From: Euglena gracilis
Taxonomy: Eukaryota; Euglenida; Euglenophyceae; Euglenales
Direction: 5' to 3'
Length of the DNA stretch: 64,000 nt
Assembly (NCBI GenBank): GCA_039621445.1
Contig: CP154956.1
Span: forward strand, 55,521,419 to 55,585,418
Below, in pieces: positions 1 through 10,572 of this stretch; position 1 is the stretch's first letter, and the number at the start of each line of letters is the position of its first letter. A program made the translations under genes and the position numbers. The notes below the pieces were generated by a model, which saw nothing but the letters and a program-made list of their open reading frames with translations, searched no databases and had not been told where the DNA came from.

Positions 1-89
1 ATCCCACTGGGGAGGGGTATGTCCAACTTACCCCACAGCTCTCTCAAACATAAACCCCTCAGGAGCTGCCCATCCAAGCAAGCAGCCCC

Positions 90-480
90 CCCTTCAGGGG
101 AAGGCCAATGAAGGCCATTATATGCAAGAGGCCAATGGAGGCCAGGGGAAGCATCAAAATATCAAGGCCAATGGAGGCCATTTCAATCAAAATCAGGTGG
201 CCATTGGAGGCCAGTGCATTCCAGATCACATCAGCCCCTGGGGGGGAGGCCCAAGATTGGCTACACCAGGGCCCCCCCTGAAGGTAATCAGCCCACACCC
301 CCCAGCTATATATGTACCTCCCCACTGCAGACACAGACCTTCCCCCATCTTTCAAATTCAGGGGGAAAGCCTGTCTTTGAGCAGCCCCATGGCAGGGCCA
401 GAGGTGACCCCAGTGATGGGGCAGCCAGGGAGGACCCCAGTGATGGGGCCAGGGGGAAGGACCCCAGTGATGGGGCCTGT
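90..480 (+). repeat. Short tandem repeats in the 5' part of the DIRS-like element
   Basis: There are two clusters. One (about 100-215) repeats AAGGCCAATGGAGGCCA with variation. The other (about 400-478) has three copies of a roughly 25-bp unit containing GACCCCAGTGATGGGGC, which reads as RTPVMGP in the coding frame. They look like slippage repeats inside the Pro/Gly-rich N-terminal region. Confidence 0.7.
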
Positions 481-1500
481 GGAATCCCCAGACACATTGC
501 ACCCAGGGGTGTCCCCCTATAGAGCCCTGCAGGCCAGCATTCCCCATTGGGTCAAGGCAGGAGCCAGCACAGAGGTATTAAACTTAATAAGGGAAGGGGT
601 CAGGGCAGATATTCCCCTCCCCCCTCAGATGTCCTTAAAAGTTCCCTTCAAAACTCCCCAAGAAATAATGACTGCCCAGAAAATTCTGAGGGAATACGAA
701 AGTGCAGGGGCAAACAGGCAAATCACCCCAGAGGAGGCAAAACATTTTGTCCCTTATTTTATCATTTCCAAAGAGGAAGGGGGAAAGACAAAGGAAAGAC
801 TAATTTCAGATTGTCGACAGTTAAATCTCCACTTGACCCCCCAGAAGTTCAGATTGGAACACATGGGAAACATCTTCCCATATCTCAGAAAAGGTTGGTT
901 CTGTGTAAAAATAGATCTGAAAGATGCTTATTTCCACTTAAAGCTGCACAGCAGCCTGGAAAAACATGTTTGCATGCAGGTGGGGGGGGGGAAACGTGGC
1001 AATTTCAAGCTGCATGCTTTGGTATAAGCAGCCTGCAACAAAAGTTTATGACTCTAATGAGAGTCTGGGAAAGGAAATGTAGAAAGGAAGGAAAGGTAGT
1101 TTTCATCTACCTGGACGACATTTTGCTGTTAGCCCCCAGCAACAAGACAGCAGCCCAACATTTGGCAGAAATGAAAAAAGATCTTTTACTGGCAGGTTTC
1201 AGAATAAACCTCCCCAAATCATGTCTGGAACCAACACAAGAAATAAAGCATTTGGGCCAGTGGATCAATTTGAAAAAAGGCCAACTGGAAATTCCACAGG
1301 AAAAACTGAAATCCTTAAGAAAGGAATTAGGAAAGGTGCTGACAGCACAAAAAATGAGCTGCAGAAAACTCAGCTCTATTGTAGGGCAAGTAAGAAGCTA
1401 TTTAGTTTCAATGCCTTTTCTCAGAATTCTGACAGATCAACTTTGCAAAATGGTGGATTTGCACACCAAGTGGGGTTGGGACCACACCTTGACCATCCCC
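122..1500 (+). CDS. Reverse transcriptase domain of the DIRS-like element (frame-disrupted)
   Basis: The N-terminal part (122-985) ends in fingers and palm motifs: KERLISDCRQLN, then FCVKIDLKDAYFHLKL, whose Asp is the first catalytic residue. After a G10 run the coding moves one frame over and continues with WQFQAACFGISSLQQKF, then FIYLDDILLLAPS, the YxDD-type catalytic box, at about 1101-1140. The thumb region, with GQWINLKKGQLEIP, follows. The first 100 residues are Pro/Gly-rich and contain a short repeated motif (RTPVMGP), probably a Gag-like or linker part. The protein would copy element RNA to DNA. The frameshift at the G-run breaks the frame as written. Confidence 0.82.
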
Positions 1501-1529
1501 AAGGGGTCAAAGATCAATTGTGGAGTTAA

Positions 1530-2433
1530 AGGCATTTTTGCAGCCAGGTGTGGGCAGAGCATTTCAATCCCAGGCCTCTCAGGAACTCTTCTCAGACAGC
1601 AGCACCTGGAAATGGGGGGGGGGGGCTGGACAAAGATTCAGGCCAAAAGGTGCAGGATTTTTGGAGGGACCTGCATGTCCTTCACATCAATCAAAAAGAA
1701 TTGCAGGCTGCAGTGGAAACTGTAAAATCTTTGGCCAAACCAAAGCAAACGATTGTGCTTCATGTGGACAGTCAGGTGGCTGTCAGTTATTTAACAAAAT
1801 GGGGAGTCAAAAAGCCATACCTAAATTCCATCCTAAAACCCCTGTTGTATCATTGTCAGGAAAAACAAATCAATTTGCAGGTGGTTTGGGTTCCCACAAA
1901 AGAACAATTGGCAGACTCCCTGACCAGGGAGCAAAAGGACCCAGGGGATTATACCCTAAACCTGAACATCTTTCACCAAATTCTTCAGTTCTTCAGAATG
2001 GACATAACCCCAGAAGTGGACATGTTTTGCACCCCCAGTAACAAAAAATTCCCCAAGTTCGTTTGTCGTAACCCCACCAAGGAGCCTTGCTGGTGGATGC
2101 CTTGAGGGCAGACTTGAGGGGCCTCCCCCCAGTTTATGCCAACCCTCCCTGGAGCATCATTCCCCAATGGGTTCAGAGATTAATGTTAAACCCAGACCTA
2201 ACATGTCTGTTGATCGTACCCCACTGGGCTTCGACATCATGGTGGCGCCAATTAATGTCAATCAGGCAGCCAGGCAGCAAAGTTTTGCTGGTACCCCCCC
2301 AATGGGGTCTATTCACCAACTGCTGGGGGGAGGAAATGCCCCCCCACCAAGGTGGAATTTGGCCTGCTTGATTGTGTCAGGCAAATATTACAATCCCAGG
2401 AAGTTTCGATGTCCAGTATCGACACTTACATAA
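1530..2433 (+). CDS. RNase H plus NPP-motif (DAM-like) segment of the DIRS-like element (frame-disrupted)
   Basis: The RNase H part can be read as LFSDSSTWKWGG (the first Asp of the RNase H fold), then, after a second G10 run in another frame, HVLHINQKELQAA (Glu) and TIVLHVDSQVAVSYL (Asp), ending with WVPTKEQLADSLTR. This is the usual order in DIRS and Ngaro RNase H domains. Downstream, VDMFCTPSNKKFPKF and VYANPPWSIIPQWVQ, then LLIVPHWASTSWW, match the conserved block after RNase H in this group; in DIRS proper the corresponding region is a DAM methylase-like domain. Whether it is enzymatically active here cannot be said. It leads directly into the recombinase reading frame. Confidence 0.75.
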
Positions 2434-3569
2434 AAAATCTGGGAAATGTCAAAAGATATGACTCAGCCTTCAGGGCATTGGTGGGCCAGTTGTTGCACAA
2501 AGGGGTGCCCCTGCAGGATTGCACAATCCACAAGATGGCTGAAGCCATCCTTGATCTTGCTGTTCACAGCATCAGTACTGCACGAAATGCAGCAGCCTTG
2601 TTACCCACAGGGTTTGGGTCATTGAGATTTTCACCCCTTCTGGCTCCATTGAAAAGGAAATGGAATTCCAATGTCTGCAAGTATGCCCACTTTTGGGACC
2701 CCACCGATTTCCTAGAAAACATCTTGAGGAATTCAACACCTCTCTCAGACCTTTCTGTGAAAGAGCTCAGAAACAGACTCATCATCTGTTGGAGGCTTTT
2801 GGCCCTCCACAGGGGGGTTGATCTAGCCAGGACACAGCGAAAAATCAGTTTCGTGGGAGAAAAAATTTTCATTTTATTGCAAAGGAAAGGGTGGCAATTC
2901 CCAAGATGGGAGGAAGTTTTTAATTTGCCACACACCCCCCTCATAAGCCCCTGGCATTTATTGCAAGAGTATGTGGAAAGGACAGCCCACATGGTTGGAC
3001 ACAAAAATAATTTGTTATGGTCTTTGGATGGTAAAAGACCTTTGACATCAGAAAGAGTGAATTCCCTCACCAAAGAAATTCTGCAAGAGGGGGGGGGGGT
3101 GGACACCACCCACTGGAAACCCCACAGCACCAGAGGGGCTGGGGTTTTATGGTGGAAAAATGCTGGTTTGCAAGTGGAAGAAGTCCGGCAGTTGGGTCAG
3201 TGGAAAAATTTTGGGGCCTTCCAAGCTCATTATTTGCGACTCGGGGTCGTATCAAAAATTCAAAATATTATGGCCCAAAGGGGGGTGCACAGTACCTCAC
3301 CATCTCGCAGTGCGGACCCCGAATGGTCTCGGACTCCCACGACAGAGGAAGGGGGAGGAAGGGACCAAGAGGGCGAAGCACAAGAAGATGGTGAGCCCAA
3401 CCTTCCCACCCACAAAATCAGCAGAAAAAGAAAGACATCCCAACCAGAAAGGGGACCCCCGACCAAGCAGCCTTGGGAGAGGGGGGGGGGCGGGGCCACG
3501 ACGGTCAGCTTCGCCAAGGTTTCGGAGGAGGCCTCATTATCGCCAACTCCGGCAACAAAGGCGCAGTAA
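2352..3569 (+). CDS. Tyrosine recombinase of the DIRS-like element
   Basis: This 405-codon frame is open throughout. The N-terminal half resembles a core-binding (SAM-like) region (IDTYIKNLGNVKRYDSAFRA). The catalytic residues of a tyrosine recombinase can be placed in order: Arg in LLALHRGVDLARTQRK, His-x-x-Arg in KPHSTRGAGVLWW, the late His/Trp box in VRQLGQWKNF, and the nucleophile Tyr in FQAHYLRLG. This enzyme would integrate the circular DNA copy by strand exchange, so no target duplication is expected. The last 90 residues are low-complexity and overlap the left arm of the inverted repeat at 3328-3395. It is the best preserved part of the element. Confidence 0.85.
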   Translation: MEFGLLDCVRQILQSQEVSMSSIDTYIKNLGNVKRYDSAFRALVGQLLHKGVPLQDCTIHKMAEAILDLAVHSISTARNAAALLPTGFGSLRFSPLLAPLKRKWNSNVCKYAHFWDPTDFLENILRNSTPLSDLSVKELRNRLIICWRLLALHRGVDLARTQRKISFVGEKIFILLQRKGWQFPRWEEVFNLPHTPLISPWHLLQEYVERTAHMVGHKNNLLWSLDGKRPLTSERVNSLTKEILQEGGGVDTTHWKPHSTRGAGVLWWKNAGLQVEEVRQLGQWKNFGAFQAHYLRLGVVSKIQNIMAQRGVHSTSPSRSADPEWSRTPTTEEGGGRDQEGEAQEDGEPNLPTHKISRKRKTSQPERGPPTKQPWERGGGGATTVSFAKVSEEASLSPTPATKAQ

Positions 3570-3699
3570 GAAGCACCCCCCGCACACGCACAAACACACC
3601 AGAACAGAACAGCCGGCAAGGAAGGCAGGACCTCACCATCTTCTTGTGCTTCGCCCTCTTGGTCCCTTCCTCCCCCTTCCTCTGTCGTGGGAGTCCGAG
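3328..3699. repeat. 68-bp perfect inverted repeat at the 3' side of the DIRS-like element
   Basis: Bases 3328-3395 are the exact reverse complement of 3632-3699, separated by a loop of 236 bp. The left arm lies inside the recombinase frame. DIRS elements carry inverted terminal repeats and an internal complementary region used to circularise the copy, so this may be part of that structure. A diverged block with similar wording occurs near 4570-4650. Confidence 0.8.
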
Positions 3700-3760
3700 G
3701 GGATGGGGCTTGCTGTGGCTTCTGATTCCTGAGCTTTCGGGCCTCAAGGGTCCAGGGACT

Positions 3761-5690
3761 GGGTGTTTCATTTGGGTGAGATTTTTGTCGAAAGGGTGGG
3801 GGGAGGTGCAGCCACGGTTCGCCACGTCTCGTCCGCACCTTCAGGTCCTCCAGCTGCCGCGGCCGCCTCTGTTCTTTCACACCGACCGTATGGCTTCAAT
3901 TTCTTTGATAATTCATTGTTCATTGAATCCAAATTGATTTCGATAGTTGGTTTTTCAATTGATGTTCGTCTGGTACGTCTTGTTGTGGATATTGACGTGA
4001 TGTTTATTGCTCTTGTCGAAACTCATCCTATTTTCAACTTGGTTCCTGTCTTCTGGTTGTCGAAGAACATATTAGGAATCAGCCTACTCCGGCGAAAAAT
4101 GGCACTAAGCAGGGACTCTTAGCCAAACGCAATCCACAAAACAGACCGCCGGCGAGCAAGCATGGCATCACAAGGGCAAAGTGCGGAGCCCAAGGTGTCA
4201 AAAATTTTTAGGTGGGGCCTCCCTCCTGGGGGTGAACGTCTCTCTTGGCGGACGTGCGGTGACCCCCGCGGAAGACCGAGAGGGGAGGAAGGGACATTTT
4301 GGGTAATGCAAAAACACGACGAGAGCACGCCCTATCTTTCCGGAAAAGACGGCGACCCCCGATGGGGCTCTAGAGATGTGCCACTCCCAGGAATGGTCCG
4401 CGCCGGAGAGACGCGCCAGGCGGCAAAATCGCAGCACTAAAGGGGAAAAGCTTAACCTACCGAAAACAAAATGCACATTCAAACAGCCGGCAAACAAGGC
4501 TAACAATGTTTCTGCGCGTCGCCCTCGGTGTACCTTCCTCCCAGGTCGGCTAGCCTCGCGGGGGTACGACTGGCCTCGCTTGGTGTTTGTGCTTCGCCCT
4601 TGGTGTCCCGCCCCGGTCTTCCTGGAGGGAGTACGAGTCTGCCGGCCGCGTGCTCGGTGACCCTCTTCCTCCCTGGGCGGTTGTCCCCGAGGACTTGAAA
4701 AATCTGACGCAAGATTTTTCATGGTTGGGCAGCTCCCATTCATTCCCCCGTTCCCCTGCCTGGTACTTACTTACCTCCCTGGCAGAACACCGCAGAAAAT
4801 CTCGCGGGGAAGCCGCCGTGAGTTATGGGGGAGGGAGGGGCTGCTCAAAGCAAGACCCCTTGGCTGTTTTGGAGAGAACGGATCAAATTCACCAGTTCTT
4901 CAAAATTTGATCCGTTGGGTAGGGGCTTTCCCAATGCAGACCCCGCATTGCCTCCTCCAGTGCGCGCAAAAAACCAAAACATACGTCGCGACGTTGTTCG
5001 AGAGTTCTTCCTATGACAATTCTTTGATCTGTGAGGCGACCGCATTTGCCTGGGCCTGGCCGCAGCATTGGACTTGAAAAGAGCATCCCGCCCTTCACTG
5101 TCCAAAGAACCAAAGGTTTTCCCGGCCATTTCCAGGCAAAAAGGAGGCCGGCGACAATCGGTTTCCAATAACGAACAAATCTCAAATATCCGAACATTGC
5201 GTTCACAACAACGCAACCAGGGTCTATTTCTATCAGTCCATTACCAAAATCGTTCAAAAAACCCTGGTTTTTGTTTGAAAACAAATCAAATAATGAATTC
5301 TTTGACAATCTTCTCATGTAGAAAAAAAACCCAAACACCCCAAAATGTTCAAAAATGAACATACGCTGAAAAAGCAGTTTTTTTTTGGCATTTCTAGTGT
5401 GCAGTGCCGGAAAATGTGCTGGAATTCTTTTGCCATCTTTGGAAGAAAGTCCGGGCACTCCCACACCATTTGGGGGGGGGGGGCGGCAACTAACGTTGGC
5501 TCTTTGCTCTCATGCCCGACGGCCCAGCCCGGCCCAGCCCAGCAGCCAAATGGCCTGGCCTGGCAGCTAAAAAAAAATCGCCATTTCTCTGGTCAAGCGA
5601 AGATTGGTGAAAGAGAAATTATGAGGTTCGCAATTTTTCACTTCCGTTGTACGCGTTGCACACCCTGAAAGCCCGAAACTTGGTTCTTCC
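3761..5690. other. No gene recognised; degenerate repeats and one small hairpin
   Basis: I see no convincing exon here. The stretch 4500-4700 resembles the inverted-repeat block of the DIRS-like element and may be a decayed terminus. Bases 4877-4889 (AACGGATCAAATT) pair perfectly with 4904-4916, giving a 13-bp hairpin with a 14-nt loop. G/C homopolymer runs occur near 5471-5482. Confidence 0.5.
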
Positions 5691-5726
5691 AAGCCGCACA
5701 CACCAACCGCACCACAGGCGCACACA

Positions 5727-5965
5727 CACATATCCCCCCCCCCCCCCCCGCACCCACACCCTGACCCTCACCCACACCCACACCAACCCACCCACCCACC
5801 CACCCACCCACCCACCCACCCACACACACCCACCCACCCACCCACCCACCACCCCACCCACCCCCACACACACCCACCCCCCCACCCCCCCACCCCCCCA
5901 CCCCCACCCACACACCCACCCACCCACCCACCCACCCACCCACACACACCCACACACCCACATGA
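5727..5965. repeat. CCCA/CA-rich microsatellite
   Basis: A run of (CCCA)n, (CA)n and poly-C tracts fills about 240 bp. The Thr-His-Pro or Gly-Val-Trp open frames across it are artefacts of the repeat. Confidence 0.95.
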
Positions 5966-6312
5966 CAATGCTCATATAACATACCTGCCTCACTTATTTG
6001 AATGCTTGTGTTTCCCCATATTTGGTGTTTAATTTGGACGATGTAGTTGCATCACGTGTGCGCACGCACCCCCCTCCACACTCACAACCTATACATTTTT
6101 ATTGCGGGGCAGCGGCATTTTTTATTGTGGGCAGCGATGGGATGGTAGCATGGGAAGGCCATACAAATCAGGCATCTATCTACCTTCAGAGACAAACTTC
6201 AAAAATGGAAAAAAAACTTTTTTGATCTTCACTTTCCAAAATATTTTTCGGTCACTAAACCAGACGACTGGGGGGAACACAGAAATCCATTCTGAGCGGG
6301 CACAGCGTTGAG

Positions 6313-6411
6313 CGGCGGACACGTCCACCAGGTTGTTCAGGGTGTACACCTCCTCGAAGCTGTGGCCGTTGCCGTGGACCCTCTCTTTCCAGACCTTCCC
6401 GCCGTCAGTCT
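6313..6411 (-). CDS. Host exon, possibly a C-terminal exon of gene A beyond element E1
   Basis: On the - strand a polypyrimidine-type acceptor (TTGTTGCAG, ending at 6412) is followed by an open GC-rich stretch encoding TDGGKVWKERVHGNGHSF and then EEVYTLNNLVDVSAAQ. The composition and the sharp AG border make an exon likely. I do not recognise a named domain. It is on the same strand as gene A, whose last certain exon is at 19.9-20.1 kb, and the only large object between them is element E1. It could therefore be the next exon of gene A, or belong to a separate gene. The 3' border of the exon is uncertain. Confidence 0.5.
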
Positions 6412-6639
6412 CTGCAACAACACAGATTACAGAATGATTGCATGTGCACGGGATGCACATGCAAATCATTGCATGGGCCCACTCGCACACCCACCCACGC
6501 GCACGCCCACACCCACAGTGTGAGTGCCATCCTCCACACCAAGCGCCTCTGGTCAATCACATGCCCTTGGGCTCAGCATCGCCCAGCATCACCCAACATA
6601 CCTCAGAATCGCCCAGAATCGCCTTTTTGAAACCCCCAA

Positions 6640-6985
6640 TGCCTCCAATGACTGGATAAACTGCAGTTCTGCATCAATTGCACACGTTGATGCAAGCATC
6701 TACCACATCCACTCCAATACCTGAATCCACCACCTTCACTCAAAGACCTGCATGAACTTCAATGCCGTCATCTTCTACAACACCTGCATTCACTCCAATT
6801 CCTGCATCCACCCCATTATGGTACCATGGGTGCCAATTGCAATCCCTGCATCTTCCAAAACCTGCATCAATTCGAGCACCTGCAGCTTTTCCCGCATCCA
6901 TCCACCACAATACTTCCATCCACTGCATCCACTCCAAATCCTTCATCCCCTCTATCCTTTCCAGCATCTTGCATCTAATACTGCA
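6640..6985. repeat. Degenerate minisatellite, about 15-18 bp units
   Basis: Variants of CATCCACTCCAATACCTG recur many times with substitutions. No coding signal is convincing here. A second short CCCA/GCACAC stretch lies just upstream at about 6480-6515. Confidence 0.7.
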
Positions 6986-6989
6986 TCCG

Positions 6990-8157
6990 GTGCCTCCACT
7001 CTGGTCTGCGGTTGGATCACATCTCCTGAAGACCTTTGTACTTTTTTTTACTCATCGGCAGTATCACATCAACCACAATCCCACCCACTCAAACGCCTGC
7101 CCCTGCGCCTTGTTGTGATCATGCGGCAAAGTGATTGAAAATGCGCCAAATGGACAAAATAAGAGGTGGACGTGGGAAATGATGCCTCACAAATCCATAC
7201 GGTTTGGTTTAATCTTCGCAAAAATCTGCATTGCTCAGCATCGCCCACATCATTAGAAGTGCTGGCTGCCTGTGCGCGTGTGCGCGCGCTCATGGAAAAA
7301 CCACCAGCAGCCTTTAACTAAATACTTCGTGTTGTGGATCAGGGCAACTGCTCCACAAAAGGTTAGGTTAGACCTTAATTTGGGACAAACGACCTACCCT
7401 CAACCCCCAAAATAAGACGCCAGGTCTACTTCTTGGGTCCGCTGCAAAAATCCAAAGGGGGTCTTATTTTTTCTTTGCTTTGGATTTTTGGTGAAAAATT
7501 CGATCGAAAAAGGCCTTCTTGCGGGATAATCCGAAAATAGGTCCAATCCTCCTACATTCACAAAAGGCAAGCCGGATGAGCCGTTTTCTTTGTTGCAAAC
7601 ACCCCCTAAAACAAAGCTGGGTCACCCATTATACCACACCAGTGCTTCTGTAAAATGCAGGGTTTCGACTTTCAACCCCCCTTTCACAGCAGATCACTGA
7701 CAGCATTCCTGTTGAAACGTCTTCTGTACACGGAACTGGGGTGGTGCTGGAGGGCAGGTTTCAAATGGCACGCGGCAAAACAAGGTGCCTTTGAAAACAA
7801 AAAAGCCCCGCCAATTGTCATGAGGGTAAAAATGAAGAACAATAAATTAGGTCAAATGAAAATTTATTAAATAAATTATGAATTATTATTGAAATAATTA
7901 ATAATTTAATAATAAATTTATAAATTATTTATTAAATAAATTTGCTGTGAAAGGGGACTGCCCAAAGGGAAAAACAATCATCGTTCCTCTCAAAAAAACG
8001 TGAAGCAAAGACAAAAAATCATTTGGGGGGACTGCGGAATAATTTCTTCTGAAGCGGTTGTGTCGTTTCTTTGTGTGCCACCTGTGCTGCACCAACCTTG
8101 AAAGTGTGCACCGCGACCACCGCGGCAGAAAAAAGTTGGTTGTGCTGCGGCTACTTC
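6990..8157. other. No gene recognised; AT-rich repeat at 7861-7945
   Basis: The stretch holds no supported exon. Bases 7861-7945 are almost purely A/T with short inverted copies of TTTATTAAATAAATT-like units. Element E1 begins at 8158. Confidence 0.5.
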
Positions 8158-8179
8158 CTTAGGAGGCATAAACTGCCCA
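8158..8179 (+). repeat. E1 left terminal inverted repeat
   Basis: 22 bp starting CTTAGGAGGCATAAACTG are identical to the reverse complement of 19075-19096. The first ten bases match the E2 and E3 ends apart from A for C at position 7. Confidence 0.9.
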
Positions 8180-9834
8180 TGATAAAATTGACTGAAGTGT
8201 CACCCGGAATGCCAGAAAAATACTGTAAAAAGGGCCAAAAATTTCGAATTGCACATCAGATCAGAAATTTTTCGGTCATATTGGCTGCATAACAGATGAA
8301 GCGGAAAACCGCTTCCATGATTTCCGGAATTTATTTTTTAACAGATTCAGAGGCATGCGATACAACAAAAACGTTGTAGAAAACCTACTAAATCGACAAA
8401 CAACGAATGATGTCATGTGTCCGTCCAACACACAGATGCAGAAAGAGAATATATACATAAGAAATACCTGCATGCAAGTAAGACAGCAGTATAAGAAATA
8501 AAATAAAATAAAATGACTAATGAAGCGGAATACCGCTTCATCAACAGCCACACTCCTGATATTACATGAAGTCCAACTGGATCAGTTCTAACAGAAGTAG
8601 CTGTATATTTATGCTGTGCCGGATAAAAAGGAGGAGAGACCACGTTGCACCCGTGAGATTCACTCTGCCTGACACCGACGTTGGCCACCGTCGGTGTCGG
8701 TTGTTCCTGTGGGCTGCCGGGGCCGCAAGCGGCGGAAGCAGGCACCCGGCAGCCCCGTGGCTCCCCGCCTTGCACTGCCAGAGACAGAATGGTTTTAGGC
8801 TTAGACTGAACGTAGAACCGACAGATGACGTTTGTGGTGCACTTGGCAGTTTGGTGGTTGTGTAATGCGCGGAACAAATGCGTAGGTCCATGAAAAGCAG
8901 ATATTGAAGACTAAGGAAGCGGCTTTCCGCTTCCTTTGCAAATAATGGACACAATTACACAAAAAGGGGAGAGGCTGGACCGGGTCCAATTCACTTCCCC
9001 GTACCCCCGAACGGTGCCCAGCCGTCAGGGGTTCGGTTACGGCTTTTGCTGGACCAGGCAGGCGATCGTACAGTCCAGGCTCCCCAGTCATCTCAGTACA
9101 TGAACATTACGTAGTGTATGGTGCATATCACACAATGCACTTTGTGGTTCAGTGAAACGTTAAACGGTTGACAACATCGCGGATTGAATTCCATTGAGGA
9201 CAAATCCACAGAAAATGCAGTGACATAGGAACATGAAGCGGGTTTCCGCTTCGTTTTGATAAAGGGTGCAATATGCTTAATGCCACTCGCGAGCTACATA
9301 ACTGTTTACCGGTTTCACGTACCATGAACGGATCAACAATCGTACTGTCAGCATCTAAACGAAAGAACGTGGTTACACTGGTGGACCAAAGCCAAGATTG
9401 GTCAATAGCACCTCCTCGTGCACGTATGTTACCCTTTGGTACACTGCTGAGTTCATTGAGTCCATGAGAAGTCCTCTGCAAACATGACCTTGGCGGAGTT
9501 TTTACTAGCAAAGTTCTTATAGAATACAGTTTCATATTTCACACTACATAAAATGAAGCGGAAAACCGCTTCACCTACGACTTGAGTCGCGATCTTGTTT
9601 GTTCATACCGAGTGAGGTGACCACCAAATACTCAAAGGCCCAAACTGCACACAACCAAGTCGTTTACCTTCAAGACCACATCGGGATGCCATTGGACGTC
9701 ATCATTGACTGTGATGTGGCGGGGACTGCCCACCCCTTCCGCATGCAGTCAGTGTTGACACTCTAACGGCAGCCTACTTTTTGCTTTTACGGGGGGCAGC
9801 GGGAATCCGCTTCATACGAAGCCACACGTCTGGG

Positions 9835-10095
9835 TAGCGACTGTGATCACCCAGGCAGTCGGGTTCATCAGTGCACATTGGACGCAGCTTGTTGGACGAC
9901 GTGTCACTCCTCTAAGTCACATTGGTATGGACGGCTGAATAAAGACGTGAGGTCTGTGTATATACCGAGATCAAGATACTACATACGTCTGCGAGGTTGC
10001 GACAAGTTGGTTAGTCCGCAGGGTAGGGTAGTGACTGTGATCACGGCAGGCAGTCAAGCAAATGTGGGTAGTGACTGTGATCACCCAGGCAGTTG
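9835..10095 (+). repeat. Three direct repeats of GTAGTGACTGTGATCACCCA in the E1 5' region
   Basis: Near-identical units of about 28 bp, each ending in GGCAGTC or GGCAGTT, begin at 9835, about 10029 and 10068. The core TGATCA is itself palindromic. They lie upstream of gene 1 and could be part of its control region or a transposase binding array; this is inference. Confidence 0.75.
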
Positions 10096-10196
10096 TACCG
10101 AAAAAAACAGCTATAAATTTCAAAACGAGGCAAAAGAGGAAGCGTTTTTCCGCTTCCCAAAAAAGGCTGAAAAAATCCATAAATCCAACCCTACGT

Positions 10197-10400
10197 TTCT
10201 GAATCGCGAGGCTTCTAACCGACGTAACGTGGCAGTTGTACCACCAACCACATCAATTCACTATAAGTTCCCAGGTACTCGTGTTTTGGGAAGGATTTTA
10301 CCTGACATCGCGCTCTGGATGCGCCCATTTGGAGAGACCAACGTCCTGTTGCACCCCCCGTTTCAAAATTACAATACCCTAGCCAAACAGCACCAAGAAA
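10197..10400 (+). other. Block upstream of gene 1 conserved between E1 and E2
   Basis: The stretch around 10275-10370 aligns by eye with E2 43325-43430: both contain TTTTGG(G/A)(A/G)GG followed by TTACCTG and ATCGCGCTCT, then TGCGCC. A short open frame spans it in both elements (PGTRVLGRILPDIALW in E1, PGPSVLEGRLTWNRAL in E2). It may be a small exon upstream of gene 1 or a conserved control region. I see no domain. Confidence 0.4.
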
Positions 10401-10572
10401 TCAGCAAACCCGGCTTATGAAGCGTAAAACCGCTTCATACGAGAAACAATGACCAATCTCACAACCCGTTCTTGGTTTAACAATCATAAACAAGAGATTA
10501 CCTAGAGGAAGCGGTTATCCGCTTCCTTTTGACGCAAAGGTATCCGTTTATGCTCATTGGAACAGAGAACAC

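Larger units (their letters stand above)
1..3760 (+). mobile_element. DIRS-like (tyrosine-recombinase) retrotransposon, 5' end outside the window
   Basis: Reverse transcriptase, RNase H, a segment with an NPP motif and a tyrosine recombinase follow one another on the + strand. This order is typical of DIRS/Ngaro-type retroelements, which integrate with a tyrosine recombinase instead of a DDE integrase. No LTR is seen. A 68-bp perfect inverted repeat near the 3' side fits the inverted or complementary repeats of DIRS elements. The reading frame changes at two G10 runs (about 981-990 and 1615-1624) and near 1520. The element is therefore either decayed or carries homopolymer-length errors. The 3' limit is approximate. 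Confidence 0.8.
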
